Positions 5,839 through 13,365 of a stretch of DNA of 38,047 nt are shown here, piece by piece; within the stretch, counting starts at the first letter, position 1; every line of letters starts with the position of its first letter. A program made the position numbers and the translations under genes. Location: positions 1 to 38,047 of IMG/VR virus record IMGVR_UViG_3300025131_000153; one strand, 5' to 3'. The notes under the pieces are model-generated. The model was not told where the DNA came from. It did not search any database and saw only the letters and a program-made list of their open reading frames with translations. The DNA comes from a virus.

Positions 5839-7630
5839 AGCTGGCCTCGCCCCAGTTCTTGCCCTCGCCAATGTCCACGTCCATCGGCACTAGTAATTCG
5901 ACGCCACAGCCGGGACCATAGTCCGTCATGATTTCCAATGCGTGTTCATAGATGTGTCGGTCCTTTTCCTTAAACTGGAAGTCGATCGCATCGTGCACCG
6001 ATAGAAGCATATGCACCGTATCGCCTTCTGACTCAAGGTACTCGTCTATCTCCACCATCGCGTTCTTGATGATGTCGGCGTTGCCGCATTGTAGCAGTCG
6101 ATTCACCGCCTTGTACGACATATCCTTGCCCCCGGTGAAGTCCAGTCGGGCTCTGCGCCCCAGCAAGCTGGTCACGTACCCTCGTCGCTTCATCACCTTG
6201 GCGGCGTGTTTCTGAAAAGGCTTTAGTTCTGGCATGTTGGCAAAGTATTGATCGTACATCGCCTCACCTACTATTCTCTCGACTCCCAACTCCTGGATTA
6301 GCTTGTCCTTGCCCATGCCGGTGATCAGGCCTTGATTCAGTCTCTTGCCTGACGTCCGATCAATGTTTGCCGCTTCCGCCACCGCTGTATGAGCGTCGAT
6401 AACTGGGTCAGAAAGATAACCACGTACGAGTACCGAACACCCTGCATAGTGGGCCAACAGCCGGGGCTCACATTGTGAGTAATCGACACTGGCCCACACC
6501 ATGCCCTTGTCAGGAACGAACACCGCCCGAAACAACTTTCCAAGCTCCTCGTTTCTTTTAGGCACTTGTTGCATATTGGGCCGTGAGGAACTAAGTCTTC
6601 CAGTGACAGTACCGTACTGATCTGACCTAGACTGATTGAACTCTGTATGAATTCTGCCATTGTACAAGTGTTGACCCATTGGCGTAATGAACGAATTAAG
6701 TAGGTTACCATATTTCCTCGCGGCCACAACCCTTCTCCCTAACTCGGTAGTTACTAACCAATCCTCAGCGAATGATGGGTTGCCCTTCTCAGTTTGTGGG
6801 TAGTCGATTATACCGGCGTCGTCAAATAGTTTCTTCATCTGCGTCGAGGACCTAAGGTTGATCCCCTCAGGTAGGACTTCCATGGCCTTGTCCAGTCGCT
6901 TCTTAATTTCAACGGTGACGTTAGCCAGTCGCTCCTCGTCCACCTTCACGCCCCGCACCATCATGCGATGAAGGGTACGGATACACCGGCACTCGATGTT
7001 GTGAATTTGCCTCAGGCCCTGATCGTCAAGGTCCTTTTGTTGCTGTTGCCACAGAGCCCATGTCGCGATTCCATCCCCCATGGCGTAATCAGTCCCTTGG
7101 GGGTCATCGCCGCTGAGTTTCCAAAAGACCCCCATCTGCTTCGATGACGGCTGGCCCCCGAATTTATCCGCTAGGTACTCATATAGGGGCTGGCCTCGCT
7201 TGGCCGTCACCTTGGCGTCGATGCAACAATTTTCCAGCGAGTATGATTTGCGATGCTCGTTGATCAGAGCGGCGTTGATCATCGTGTCTTCATAGGTACA
7301 GGTCGGAGTCGGCACTCCAGCACGGTGCATGAACTTTAGATCAAAGGCGAGATTGTGGCCGATTATGTGAGTTGGCTTCTTGGCCAGAGCATCACGCAGG
7401 TCCTGCTCAAATGGGTGCGTATCTATTTTCTTCAGGGTATCCTTGGACGGCGATCGGGCACCCAGGAAATTCCCGCCTTGATGACGTATTGGAATATAGT
7501 AGGTGTCCATTTCAGCGGGGCCAACGGTGATGACGTAGCCGACAATGTAGTTGGTCTTCCAGTCAAGGCCAGAAGTCTCGACGTCGAGCACTACATTGTC
7601 GGAGTCAACGATACGGTCAAGGACTTCCAT
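5831..7630 (-). CDS. dpoZ: Family A DNA polymerase with 3'-5' exonuclease (DpoZ-like)
   Basis: 599 residues. The exonuclease domain has D16/E18 (LDVETSG), D97 (HNLAFD) and Y182/D186 (YAMGD). The polymerase domain has the thumb/palm motif TGRLSSSRPNMQQVP (343-357), motif A DYSQCEPR (383-390) and motif C VHDA (545-548). No 5'-nuclease domain is present. The O-helix reads RTSGKRLNQGLITGMG (425-440): the Arg and Lys of family A are kept, but the positions equal to E. coli Phe762 and Tyr766 are Gln433 and Thr437. Motif C has Ala where Glu is usual. It is the likely replicative polymerase and probably copies with dZTP; polymerases linked to purZ have been named DpoZ. Confidence 0.93.
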   Translation of the reverse strand: MEVLDRIVDSDNVVLDVETSGLDWKTNYIVGYVITVGPAEMDTYYIPIRHQGGNFLGARSPSKDTLKKIDTHPFEQDLRDALAKKPTHIIGHNLAFDLKFMHRAGVPTPTCTYEDTMINAALINEHRKSYSLENCCIDAKVTAKRGQPLYEYLADKFGGQPSSKQMGVFWKLSGDDPQGTDYAMGDGIATWALWQQQQKDLDDQGLRQIHNIECRCIRTLHRMMVRGVKVDEERLANVTVEIKKRLDKAMEVLPEGINLRSSTQMKKLFDDAGIIDYPQTEKGNPSFAEDWLVTTELGRRVVAARKYGNLLNSFITPMGQHLYNGRIHTEFNQSRSDQYGTVTGRLSSSRPNMQQVPKRNEELGKLFRAVFVPDKGMVWASVDYSQCEPRLLAHYAGCSVLVRGYLSDPVIDAHTAVAEAANIDRTSGKRLNQGLITGMGKDKLIQELGVERIVGEAMYDQYFANMPELKPFQKHAAKVMKRRGYVTSLLGRRARLDFTGGKDMSYKAVNRLLQCGNADIIKNAMVEIDEYLESEGDTVHMLLSVHDAIDFQFKEKDRHIYEHALEIMTDYGPGCGVELLVPMDVDIGEGKNWGEASYG

Positions 7631-7878
7631 TAGAAGGCAATCTCATCATCCAGAGGCTCGGTGCTGGCCTTGAACCCGCTCGTTTTTCTCTCGTTATCGG
7701 GCGGGAAGGCCATGATCTTCATTTTCCCGTCCGTGGATGCTGGCATCGCATCGAGTATCATGTTGAAGCCAGTACCCGCCTTGTTCTCAAACATGACCCC
7801 CAGCTGGAGCCATTTGGTCTTCTCCTCACCACCTTGGGTGTAGGGGACTGGGGAGCACAAATTCCATCGCCTAGCCAT
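7630..7878 (-). CDS. Small protein, possibly single-strand-binding-like
   Basis: 82 residues. Its TAA stop overlaps the polymerase ATG (TAATG), so the two are translationally linked. The central part TKWLQLGVMFENKAGTGFNM followed by GKMKIMAF resembles a family of short phage and plasmid proteins describing a single beta-barrel-like core ('kW..vG..f.nk.G.Gf...ld..P..g....'). These are usually annotated hypothetical. The C-terminus is acidic (PLDDEIAF), as in many SSBs. A DNA-binding accessory role for the polymerase is plausible but unproven. Confidence 0.65.
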   Translation of the reverse strand: MARRWNLCSPVPYTQGGEEKTKWLQLGVMFENKAGTGFNMILDAMPASTDGKMKIMAFPPDNERKTSGFKASTEPLDDEIAF

Positions 7879-7881
7879 CTT

Positions 7882-8046
7882 TCATCTCCTCATCATCTCC
7901 TTCAATCTAGCCGGTATCACTACCTGCAAGTTACAGGAATGGCAGCACCTGCCTTCCTTCACGGGCTCGGCATTGTTGCCGCCGTCCCACCCGCTATAGG
8001 GGTCTTTTGGGATTTCTTTACTACAGATGACGCACTTCATTTTCAT
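7882..8046 (-). CDS. 54-residue putative zinc-binding protein
   Basis: A short frame starting at ATG 8046 (or the in-frame ATG at 8040) after the ribosome site AGGAGA. It carries CVIC near the N-terminus and CCHSC at residues 34-38, giving two Cys pairs able to bind one zinc, with SGWDGGNNAEPV between them and VVIPARLKEM after. Similar small four-Cys proteins of this pattern are frequent in phage replication regions and have no known function. It ends 3 bp before the next start. Confidence 0.7.
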   Translation of the reverse strand: MKMKCVICSKEIPKDPYSGWDGGNNAEPVKEGRCCHSCNLQVVIPARLKEMMRR

Positions 8047-8063
8047 TCTCCTATTTAGGGCTA

Positions 8064-8087
8064 CCCCCCGCCCTTTCGGGCGGGGGG
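8064..8087 (-). terminator. Perfect GC hairpin between genes (attenuator or RNA-stability element)
   Basis: Arms CCCCCCGCCC (8064-8073) and GGGCGGGGGG (8078-8087) pair perfectly over 10 bp around a TTTC loop. It lies 12 bp after the stop of the 279-residue gene and before the zinc-binding gene. No T-run follows on the minus strand, so it may cause partial termination or protect a processed 3' end, giving more of the upstream ssDNA-binding protein than of downstream genes. Confidence 0.6.
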
Positions 8088-8099
8088 CTCTAGGACTAC

Positions 8100-8939
8100 C
8101 TAGAACGCATCCTCTTCGGTTGAGTCGGACTCGTCTTTGTCCATCGTCTCTTCGTCTTTGATTGCAAAGCCCTTGGCGGAGAAGTGATCGTACATCTCCT
8201 TGTACTTGGGTGCGTCGGCTTCGCTGACGAGCATGGGCTCTGGCCCCTTTTTGCCCTTGACATTTACGCCTTGAAAGCTCCAGTTAAAGTAGCTCTCGTT
8301 GTTGGCGTTTTTGTCCTTCTTGCTCGACATGTCGAAATAGCGTGACCACGAGGGCAACCGATTGATCGCCAGCTTGGACACGAACTGTTGGCCCACCTTA
8401 AACGAAGACCGTTGGAGTGAAATGACGGCTGGGCTCAAATCCAGATGGTCCGGAAACATTGCGATAATGTTGATCATCCGGGTTGCGGCTGGGTAAGAGT
8501 TGCTATCATTCGGGTCCATCGACCCGAATTGATCAAGTCCGCCCCTCTGGACGGTCTTGCCGGTGTTCCAAATGACCTTCTTCCCGTTGTCGAGTTTCAC
8601 CTCGAAGTCCATATCGGGGCGGTCCCAGTGAACACCATCATCGGCACGGGCAAGTATCCCGCCGCCGTCTTTGCGCGGTCGCCACAAAAGGACGGACTGC
8701 GACACGTACACCGGCACCATTTGGATTGTGTCGCCCAACGTGGACTCCGCAACCGTGTGCCAGAACTCGCCAGCCCTTTCCCCATCGTCCACCACCTCAG
8801 GGCTCAGACCCTGCAGGAGTTTGATACGTGGAACGATAGTCAGGTCCGACACGTTCTCCGTGCCTTCCCCTGCGTGGCCCGTGAGATAATCGGGTATCGC
8901 GACCTCAGTCGATTTCTTTTTCGCTACTGCTTTTCCCAT
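8100..8939 (-). CDS. Putative ssDNA-binding protein with acidic C-terminal tail
   Basis: 279 residues, with ribosome site AGGAGA 10 bases before ATG 8939. The N-terminus is Lys-rich (MGKAVAKKKST). The body contains PRIKLLQGLSPEV, a GEFWHTVAESTLGD segment and Trp/Tyr-rich beta stretches. The tail is strongly acidic and ends in an aromatic residue (DESDSTEEDAF), the hallmark of SSB-type proteins such as T7 gp2.5 and bacterial SSB, where the tail contacts the polymerase and other partners. It lies within the replication operon, followed by a hairpin that could raise its mRNA level. A general phage protein family of this type is familiar, but its function is usually only predicted. Confidence 0.6.
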   Translation of the reverse strand: MGKAVAKKKSTEVAIPDYLTGHAGEGTENVSDLTIVPRIKLLQGLSPEVVDDGERAGEFWHTVAESTLGDTIQMVPVYVSQSVLLWRPRKDGGGILARADDGVHWDRPDMDFEVKLDNGKKVIWNTGKTVQRGGLDQFGSMDPNDSNSYPAATRMINIIAMFPDHLDLSPAVISLQRSSFKVGQQFVSKLAINRLPSWSRYFDMSSKKDKNANNESYFNWSFQGVNVKGKKGPEPMLVSEADAPKYKEMYDHFSAKGFAIKDEETMDKDESDSTEEDAF

Positions 8940-8951
8940 TGACTTGTTCTC

Positions 8952-9434
8952 CTATTTTTTAGTCATGGACGTGTTGTTGAAAATGTACATCTTGAAGTAG
9001 TCCTCAGGCATTTCGACCCCATCCTCCTCAAGTAGGGTCCGTGCTGTTGCCGACAGGGTGGACGCATTCACGGTATCGGTGATGATGTCCTCTAGTCCGT
9101 TCTGTCGGAGCCAATCGTATGCCGCCTCTTTCTCCCCACCAACGATGGAAGTCCTAGACGACTGGGACACCGTGAACCGAGTACCCTCCACGGTGATGCT
9201 GGAAATACCTTCTTCTTGAAACTTGGCGGGGACAATCTCTTCCTTGTACCGCTTATACAGGTCGTAGAACCGCTTTTTCACGTACTTGAGGTTCTCATAC
9301 AGTGACCGGATTTCGACTAGTGCGTTAAGGACGACGACCACATCCTCATTCAGGATGTTTTCGGCCTGATTTTCAAGACCGTTGGCCAGATCGTTAAATA
9401 ACTCATACGAGTCTTTGATTTGTTGGGTTGGCAT
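8952..9434 (-). CDS. Conserved phage protein of unknown function
   Basis: 160 residues. The N-terminal half is helical and charged (SLYENLKYVKKRFYDLYKRY), compatible with a coiled coil. The C-terminal half has the pattern GISSITVEGTRFTVSQSSRT, AAYDWLRQNGLEDII and TARTLLEEDGVEMPEDYFK, ending in NNTSMTKK. I recognise this general pattern from many phage replication or recombination modules, where it remains hypothetical. It lies directly upstream of the putative ssDNA-binding gene with a 12-bp gap, and its start is inside the end of the preceding gene, so it is a member of the replication operon. Confidence 0.75.
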   Translation of the reverse strand: MPTQQIKDSYELFNDLANGLENQAENILNEDVVVVLNALVEIRSLYENLKYVKKRFYDLYKRYKEEIVPAKFQEEGISSITVEGTRFTVSQSSRTSIVGGEKEAAYDWLRQNGLEDIITDTVNASTLSATARTLLEEDGVEMPEDYFKMYIFNNTSMTKK

Positions 9435-9762
9435 CTCTAGGTTCTCCTATCTGAACTTGGTAAAAACCCCTTAGTTTCTTGTCGTATTTAAGGAACGACA
9501 CGGGTAGCAGTCGCTCTTCCGACAGCCAGTACACCACTTGTGCAACGACACAGCTGTCTCCCATTGGGACGAAATGATCATTGTCGGGGTCTAGATCATC
9601 GAGCATATCGTCCAGAATTTGGTTGATCCTGTTGGTGTATATGTAAACGTCATCGGGGTAGAACCCGCGACTGAACAGCACCACTGGCACTCCGTAGTCC
9701 TCAAGCTGTGAAAGGTCGTGCTTGGAGCTTGGGGGCTGGAGCAGGAAGCATCTATTTGTCAT
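9403..9762 (-). CDS. Hypothetical protein, replication operon
   Basis: 119 residues from the ATG at 9762, preceded by GGAG at a 10-base spacing; a TTG one codon upstream is an alternative. It overlaps the MazG-type gene by 11 bp and the next gene by 32 bp. The sequence has FSRGFYPDDVYIYTNRINQ and a long acidic stretch (DDMLDDLDPDND), followed by VPMGDSCVVAQVVYWLSEERLLPV. No catalytic motif, Cys cluster or membrane span is visible. Position suggests early expression with nucleotide metabolism genes. I do not recognise a family. Confidence 0.7.
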   Translation of the reverse strand: MTNRCFLLQPPSSKHDLSQLEDYGVPVVLFSRGFYPDDVYIYTNRINQILDDMLDDLDPDNDHFVPMGDSCVVAQVVYWLSEERLLPVSFLKYDKKLRGFYQVQIGEPRDANPTNQRLV

Positions 9763-10060
9763 CAAGGTTTAGCTCCAGTTGGTCGCGTCTGAGAACGCTG
9801 GACAGGATGAGTGCGTAATTGGCCACGTCTGCCGCTTCCCTATGGACATCTTGGTGGCTTCCATTTTCGATCACGTCGATCAACTCTATCATTTCTTCCG
9901 ACATCATATCATAGGCTTGGTCCACAGTGATGTCTTCCCAGTGGCCTTTGCCCCGGTGGTAGAACAGCTTAGCCACCATCTCCATGATAAATCGCTCAAT
10001 GTCGAGTTTGAGATGATCGATTTCGGGCGGCAGGGTTATGTCGACTTGAAACGTGTGCAT
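9752..10060 (-). CDS. MazG-type NTP pyrophosphohydrolase
   Basis: 102 residues. The all-alpha NTP pyrophosphohydrolase signature is present: E55-E56-x-x-E59 in SEEMIELIDVIE, then E75-x-x-D78 in REAADVANY, the four-acid magnesium site of MazG/HisE/dUTPase-like enzymes. It would release PPi from a (d)NTP. The preceding HRGKGHWEDIT segment is typical of MazG-like phage proteins. In a Z-genome phage it could be a second MazZ (GTP/dGTP) or a house-cleaning or dUTP/ppGpp-type hydrolase; substrate cannot be read from sequence. It has its own strong promoter just upstream (10085-10114) and a TAGATAGGGG leader before ATG 10060. Confidence 0.85.
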   Translation of the reverse strand: MHTFQVDITLPPEIDHLKLDIERFIMEMVAKLFYHRGKGHWEDITVDQAYDMMSEEMIELIDVIENGSHQDVHREAADVANYALILSSVLRRDQLELNLDDK

Positions 10061-10084
10061 TCTAATCCCCTATCTAGGTGTACC

Positions 10085-10114
10085 ATAGTACCACGGGTAC
10101 TAGTCACTTGTCAA
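10085..10114 (-). promoter_or_regulatory. Sigma70-type promoter for the MazG-type gene
   Basis: Read on the minus strand: TTGACA (10114-10109), 18-base spacer, TACTAT (10090-10085), preceded by TGG as an extended -10 element. The -35 box matches consensus exactly. It overlaps the 3' end of the upstream gene and lies 25 bp before the MazG start, so it gives the nucleotide-metabolism/replication genes expression independent of the primase-helicase transcript. Confidence 0.7.
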
Positions 10115-10438
10115 TACGTCTTCACCTATAGTGACTGTGGCTCCGCGCCGGATTTGACCGCGTAAAACGTTGCCTAGTAGCATCCGCCGCTGTCCGTTGT
10201 TTAAGTGCTTCCATTTTTTGATGGCAACCATGTTGGTGTCAGCCACTGTCTGGAACTTCACCTCGTCCAGACGGCCCGTTTCCTCGTCCACAAGGTACTT
10301 GGCGAGAACATCAGATAGACTATCGCCACAGGTTCCTGATCGTCCGTACTTATCCATAAACTTCTTGGTCATAACATCTGGCATGTTGGCAACAAAACAC
10401 GCATCACCGGCATCTGTCAAGTCAGTCCATTTACTCAT
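10100..10438 (-). CDS. Hypothetical protein with LGNVLRG C-terminal motif (paralogue of 15374-15841)
   Basis: 112 residues; ATG 10438 overlaps the primase-helicase stop (TAATG). The C-terminus KHLNNGQRRMLLGNVLRG is nearly matched by DHLNFGMQRMNLGNVLRG in the 155-residue early protein at 15374-15841, so the two are paralogues sharing a C-terminal module of about 35 residues. The N-terminal part differs (TDAGDACFVANMPDVM). The shared module occurs in other phages as I remember, without known function; its basic, helical nature could suit nucleic-acid binding. Confidence 0.75.
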   Translation of the reverse strand: MSKWTDLTDAGDACFVANMPDVMTKKFMDKYGRSGTCGDSLSDVLAKYLVDEETGRLDEVKFQTVADTNMVAIKKWKHLNNGQRRMLLGNVLRGQIRRGATVTIGEDVLTSD

Positions 10439-12750
10439 TAGAAGTCCAGGTTCCTCTCGTCAAACATCACTGGCGGCTTGTAGTGGGCGGCGATTTCCTG
10501 CTCACCCGACGTGTGCCACGTCTTCATGTTGCGAATGCACCAGATTTTGGCTTGCTTGTCACCGATCCGCTTCGCCCCCATGTTGAGGAACCCTAGACGC
10601 TTGAGGGTTTGCGTGAGCCCAATAGGGTTGATACCCCGAAAGCCAGGGGCAGTGTTGATCGCCGCCGCGAGGTCAGTCGAGTTGACCAGATCACACTCCA
10701 TCGGCCACTCGGTGTTAGAAACACTCTCAAGGAGAAAGGCGTCCAAAGGCCTCGCCGTTTCATCAACCATATCCTCGAAATGCTTGGTCTTAGGCGGCGG
10801 AGCTTCGGGGCTGAAATCCGAGAGGTCGAATTCGGTGGCCCAGCGGTATATACCGGAAAGGTTATCTTTGGTCCATGTGAACAGCTTTTTGTAGTAGGCA
10901 GGTGATTCCGGCGTTGCGTCCGACATCCAGACCCAGAACCTGCGCGAGTCCTTGTTGAGGATGATGGCGTTGCTGTGGTTCGTGGTACAGAAGAAGTTTG
11001 CTGGGTTGTTCGATACATAGCTATCGGTCCTCATCTTTCGGATTGTGACACTATCCTCGCTCAACATCGGCTTCATGCGGTTGGCTATTTCCAACCTGCC
11101 GCCAGCCATCAGCTCCTCAATGAAGACCACCTCTGACTTGGACAGCCAATCGTTGTACTGCTCCTTGAGCTGGTCCGTGCCGACTTCCATCACGTGGTCG
11201 TTACCTATTATGCCACGGAACACTTGCTTTAGGTAGCTCTTACCTGTACCCTCTTTCTGGGACCCGATCACCACGGCGTGACGAATGCGACGTCCGGGAT
11301 TCGCTAGGACGTGCGCGATACAGGAAGCGAGGTGCTTGTACCCCTTCTTGTCCCCGTCAACCAAATACTTAAGGTGGTCGGTCCAAATTTTGACGTCCAC
11401 TTCGTCCTTGGATGGGAGAATGCGTCGCGGTTGCCACGTGTTGAAGATACGTCGTCCTTTGTACATCGACATTTGCTCTTCGACGCCGGGGACGAACTCG
11501 CAAGTGTCCACCATCCTGAGGTCTGTACTTTCAAGCAACAGCTTGGCGATGTTCTTGTTGGGGGCCAGCGACGCGTGGGCGTTCTTGATCGCGCTGGCTG
11601 TGAAGTGTAGGTCTTTGCCGGGGTGATAAAAGCTCTCTTCAAATGCGACATAGATGTACTCCTTGAGTAACTCGCTTATGTCGATCTTGGCGCGGTGTCC
11701 ACGTGCGAACCCCTTGTTGATGGCACCGTCGATCAGCGTGTCCAAGAAGTCATTAGACTTGTAGCGTTCAATCTCCGCCGCTCCGCGATCGGGTCCAGCG
11801 TCGGCGTCGTCTATGTAGGAACGGACCAGACGCTTGATTTCGCCACGTGCGTTGGACTCTGGCTCTCCGTGGAAGTTTATCCACGACGCGATGCCCTGCA
11901 TAATTGGGTGGTGGAACCCATCCTTGTCGTCGCCAATGCGGCCTAAGAACCTCATATAACGACGGTCGTCACTTTCGTCCTCGCTTGGCACCACCCATTC
12001 GCCAGACACATTCACCACCTCGTTTGTGCCTTTTAGAATGCCCGATCTTTGAGAGAGAGGGTCTTCCACCCCATCTAGAATAGGTGCCGCAGTATAGTGA
12101 GGTTGAATCGGGTTGAATAGTGCCGGGTCCACCAGCCTTCGTCCAAACACGCCGATGAACGACTCGTTGAACGTGTTAAAGTACCGCTTGAGGTCTTCGT
12201 CGCTGATCGGCACGTCTAGCACGAACGTCAGGTGACAGCTGATCGTGTAACCCTTGAATCCCGTACTGGACGAGTATCGCCAATGGCACGACACGTCTTG
12301 GAACACCGCAGGTAGCAGATCGATGACGTCACGAATCGTTGTTTCCGGGTCACCGGGGTTGAACTCGTGCCGCAGTATCTTGGATTTCTTGTTGGCTGGC
12401 AAACCATCGATATCCAAGGTCACCCATCGCCGCGATGCCGGTGCCACGGTGCCGTCGCCTGTCGTACGTAAAATACGTCGTACGTCGCAGGATAGGTCTG
12501 TCGTCTTTGTGGGATGACCGCGCACGATGAAGGAATACGGCTTGTGTTGTAATTTTTCGAGCATTTCGAAAAATTCATCAGCGTCGTCAAAACGAACCGT
12601 CTTGAAAGCAAAGTTCTTCGCCACGCGATGGCTGACGGTCTTACTCTTCTTGATCTGCTTGGTGCAGATCGCCTTTGGAACTGGTGTGAGGATGAGGAAC
12701 TCGTGTGGTACGGCGTCCTCTAAGGTTTCGGCTTCGATCGTTCTACCCAA
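10438..12750 (-). CDS. Primase-polymerase (AEP) fused to SF3/D5-like helicase
   Basis: 770 residues from a TTG start at 12750 with AGGGGG upstream. The N-terminal part looks like an archaeo-eukaryotic primase: the DxD pair D113/D115 in VTLDIDGLP and His173 in TISCHLTF, with SSTGFKG between. The C-terminal part is an SF3 helicase: Walker A GSQKEGTGKS (496-505), Walker B VVFIEE (541-546), and motif C in FFCTTNHSNAI followed by RRFWVW. Such fusions prime and unwind DNA at phage and plasmid origins. Cyanophage S-2L, another 2-aminoadenine phage, replicates with a PrimPol, so a Z-tolerant primase would fit. A promoter candidate lies at 12782-12810. Confidence 0.9.
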   Translation of the reverse strand: MGRTIEAETLEDAVPHEFLILTPVPKAICTKQIKKSKTVSHRVAKNFAFKTVRFDDADEFFEMLEKLQHKPYSFIVRGHPTKTTDLSCDVRRILRTTGDGTVAPASRRWVTLDIDGLPANKKSKILRHEFNPGDPETTIRDVIDLLPAVFQDVSCHWRYSSSTGFKGYTISCHLTFVLDVPISDEDLKRYFNTFNESFIGVFGRRLVDPALFNPIQPHYTAAPILDGVEDPLSQRSGILKGTNEVVNVSGEWVVPSEDESDDRRYMRFLGRIGDDKDGFHHPIMQGIASWINFHGEPESNARGEIKRLVRSYIDDADAGPDRGAAEIERYKSNDFLDTLIDGAINKGFARGHRAKIDISELLKEYIYVAFEESFYHPGKDLHFTASAIKNAHASLAPNKNIAKLLLESTDLRMVDTCEFVPGVEEQMSMYKGRRIFNTWQPRRILPSKDEVDVKIWTDHLKYLVDGDKKGYKHLASCIAHVLANPGRRIRHAVVIGSQKEGTGKSYLKQVFRGIIGNDHVMEVGTDQLKEQYNDWLSKSEVVFIEELMAGGRLEIANRMKPMLSEDSVTIRKMRTDSYVSNNPANFFCTTNHSNAIILNKDSRRFWVWMSDATPESPAYYKKLFTWTKDNLSGIYRWATEFDLSDFSPEAPPPKTKHFEDMVDETARPLDAFLLESVSNTEWPMECDLVNSTDLAAAINTAPGFRGINPIGLTQTLKRLGFLNMGAKRIGDKQAKIWCIRNMKTWHTSGEQEIAAHYKPPVMFDERNLDF

Positions 12751-12781
12751 TGTCGCCCCCTATCTATGGTGATAAGCTACC

Positions 12782-12810
12782 ACCGTACCACAGGGGACGA
12801 CAAAGCGCAA
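12782..12810 (-). promoter_or_regulatory. Probable promoter for the primase-helicase gene
   Basis: On the minus strand: TTGCGC, 17-base spacer, TACGGT, preceded by TGTGG. The GTGGTAC core around the -10 is shared with the promoters at 10085 and 34925. The -10 box is a weak match, but position directly before the leader (TAGATAGGGGG) of the primase-helicase supports it. Confidence 0.5.
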
Positions 12811-12821
12811 GGTGAGTTGGA

Positions 12822-13010
12822 TCAGGCGTCTTCGCGCTCCGACCACTCGATCCGCAGCCCGTTCGCGGCTGCGATCTGGCCAGCCTCTTTCCTACTGGAG
12901 CCAGCGCAGTCTATGAAGTCTCGCGTCTTGGGATCAAGGAAGCGAAAGCTCTGGTGGAGCCCGAAGTCTAAGCAGTGAAGGATGACCTTTCGGCCTGAGC
13001 GTTTCGTCAT
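12822..13010 (-). CDS. Small early protein, unknown function
   Basis: 62 residues from ATG 13010 with a clear AGGAG site. It contains TKRSGRKVILHCLDFG, a helix-rich centre and a terminal acidic stretch (RIEWSEREDA). The FLDPKTRDFIDCAGSSR segment suggests a compact beta-alpha fold, but no family is recognised. Its expression is set by the repeated promoter/leader block at 13008-13081. Small early phage proteins in such cassettes often modify host functions; that is only analogy. Confidence 0.7.
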   Translation of the reverse strand: MTKRSGRKVILHCLDFGLHQSFRFLDPKTRDFIDCAGSSRKEAGQIAAANGLRIEWSEREDA

Positions 13011-13081
13011 TTCACGTCTCCTATTTAGCGGCCAAGAGTGACCGTGAGCGAATTAAAGCACAGCGAGATCGGCCTGTCAAG
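13008..13081 (-). repeat. Promoter/leader cassette, copy 1
   Basis: About 74 bp nearly identical to 13292-13365. The block contains the promoter, a leader, the TAGATAGGAG-type ribosome site and the start codon. Both copies stand directly before different small genes, so it is a duplicated expression cassette. Confidence 0.85.
13052..13080 (-). promoter_or_regulatory. Strong sigma70 promoter (cassette copy 1)
   Basis: On the minus strand: TTGACA (13080-13075), 17-base spacer, TTTAAT (13057-13052) with TGC directly before it as an extended -10. It drives the 62-residue gene. It directly abuts the end of the upstream 70-residue gene. Confidence 0.8.
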
Positions 13082-13294
13082 TCAGCCTCGCCCGTGTGTG
13101 ATCGAGAGAAGGAAAGCGTGGTCGATGTCGGGGTAGAGGCGGAGCCAGTGCCGAAGGGCTCCTTTAGTCGAATCGATCTGCTTCTGAACGGGACGGCCCT
13201 TAAATTCGCCGTCGAAGGGCAGAGCGTGGAGCATTTCGAGTTTGGACTTTAACCTCTGAACGCGCTTAACGGCGTACGGTCTTGGGTGCGTCAT
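13082..13294 (-). CDS. Small basic early protein, unknown function
   Basis: 70 residues, starting at ATG 13294 with an AGGAG site 7 bases upstream. It is rich in Lys/Arg/His and helical: YAVKRVQRLKSKLEMLHAL, then VQKQIDSTKGALRHWLRLY and a hydrophobic end (HAFLLSITHGRG). The basic helices could suit DNA or RNA contact, but there is no known domain. It is driven by the cassette copy 2 promoter, and its stop touches the -35 box of the next promoter. Confidence 0.7.
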   Translation of the reverse strand: MTHPRPYAVKRVQRLKSKLEMLHALPFDGEFKGRPVQKQIDSTKGALRHWLRLYPDIDHAFLLSITHGRG

Positions 13295-13365
13295 TTCACG
13301 TCTCCTATCTAGCGGCCAAGATTGACCGGGCGCGGATTAAAGCACAGCGAGATCGGCCTGTCAAG
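13292..13365 (-). repeat. Promoter/leader cassette, copy 2
   Basis: Near-identical to 13008-13081, with differences at only a handful of positions visible by eye (for example in the spacer between leader and -10). It precedes the 70-residue gene, showing reuse of one regulatory block. Confidence 0.85.
13336..13364 (-). promoter_or_regulatory. Strong sigma70 promoter (cassette copy 2)
   Basis: On the minus strand: TTGACA (13364-13359), 17-base spacer, TTTAAT (13341-13336) with an extended TGC before the -10. This is the same architecture as copy 1, and it directly follows the end of the 52-residue gene. Confidence 0.8.
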
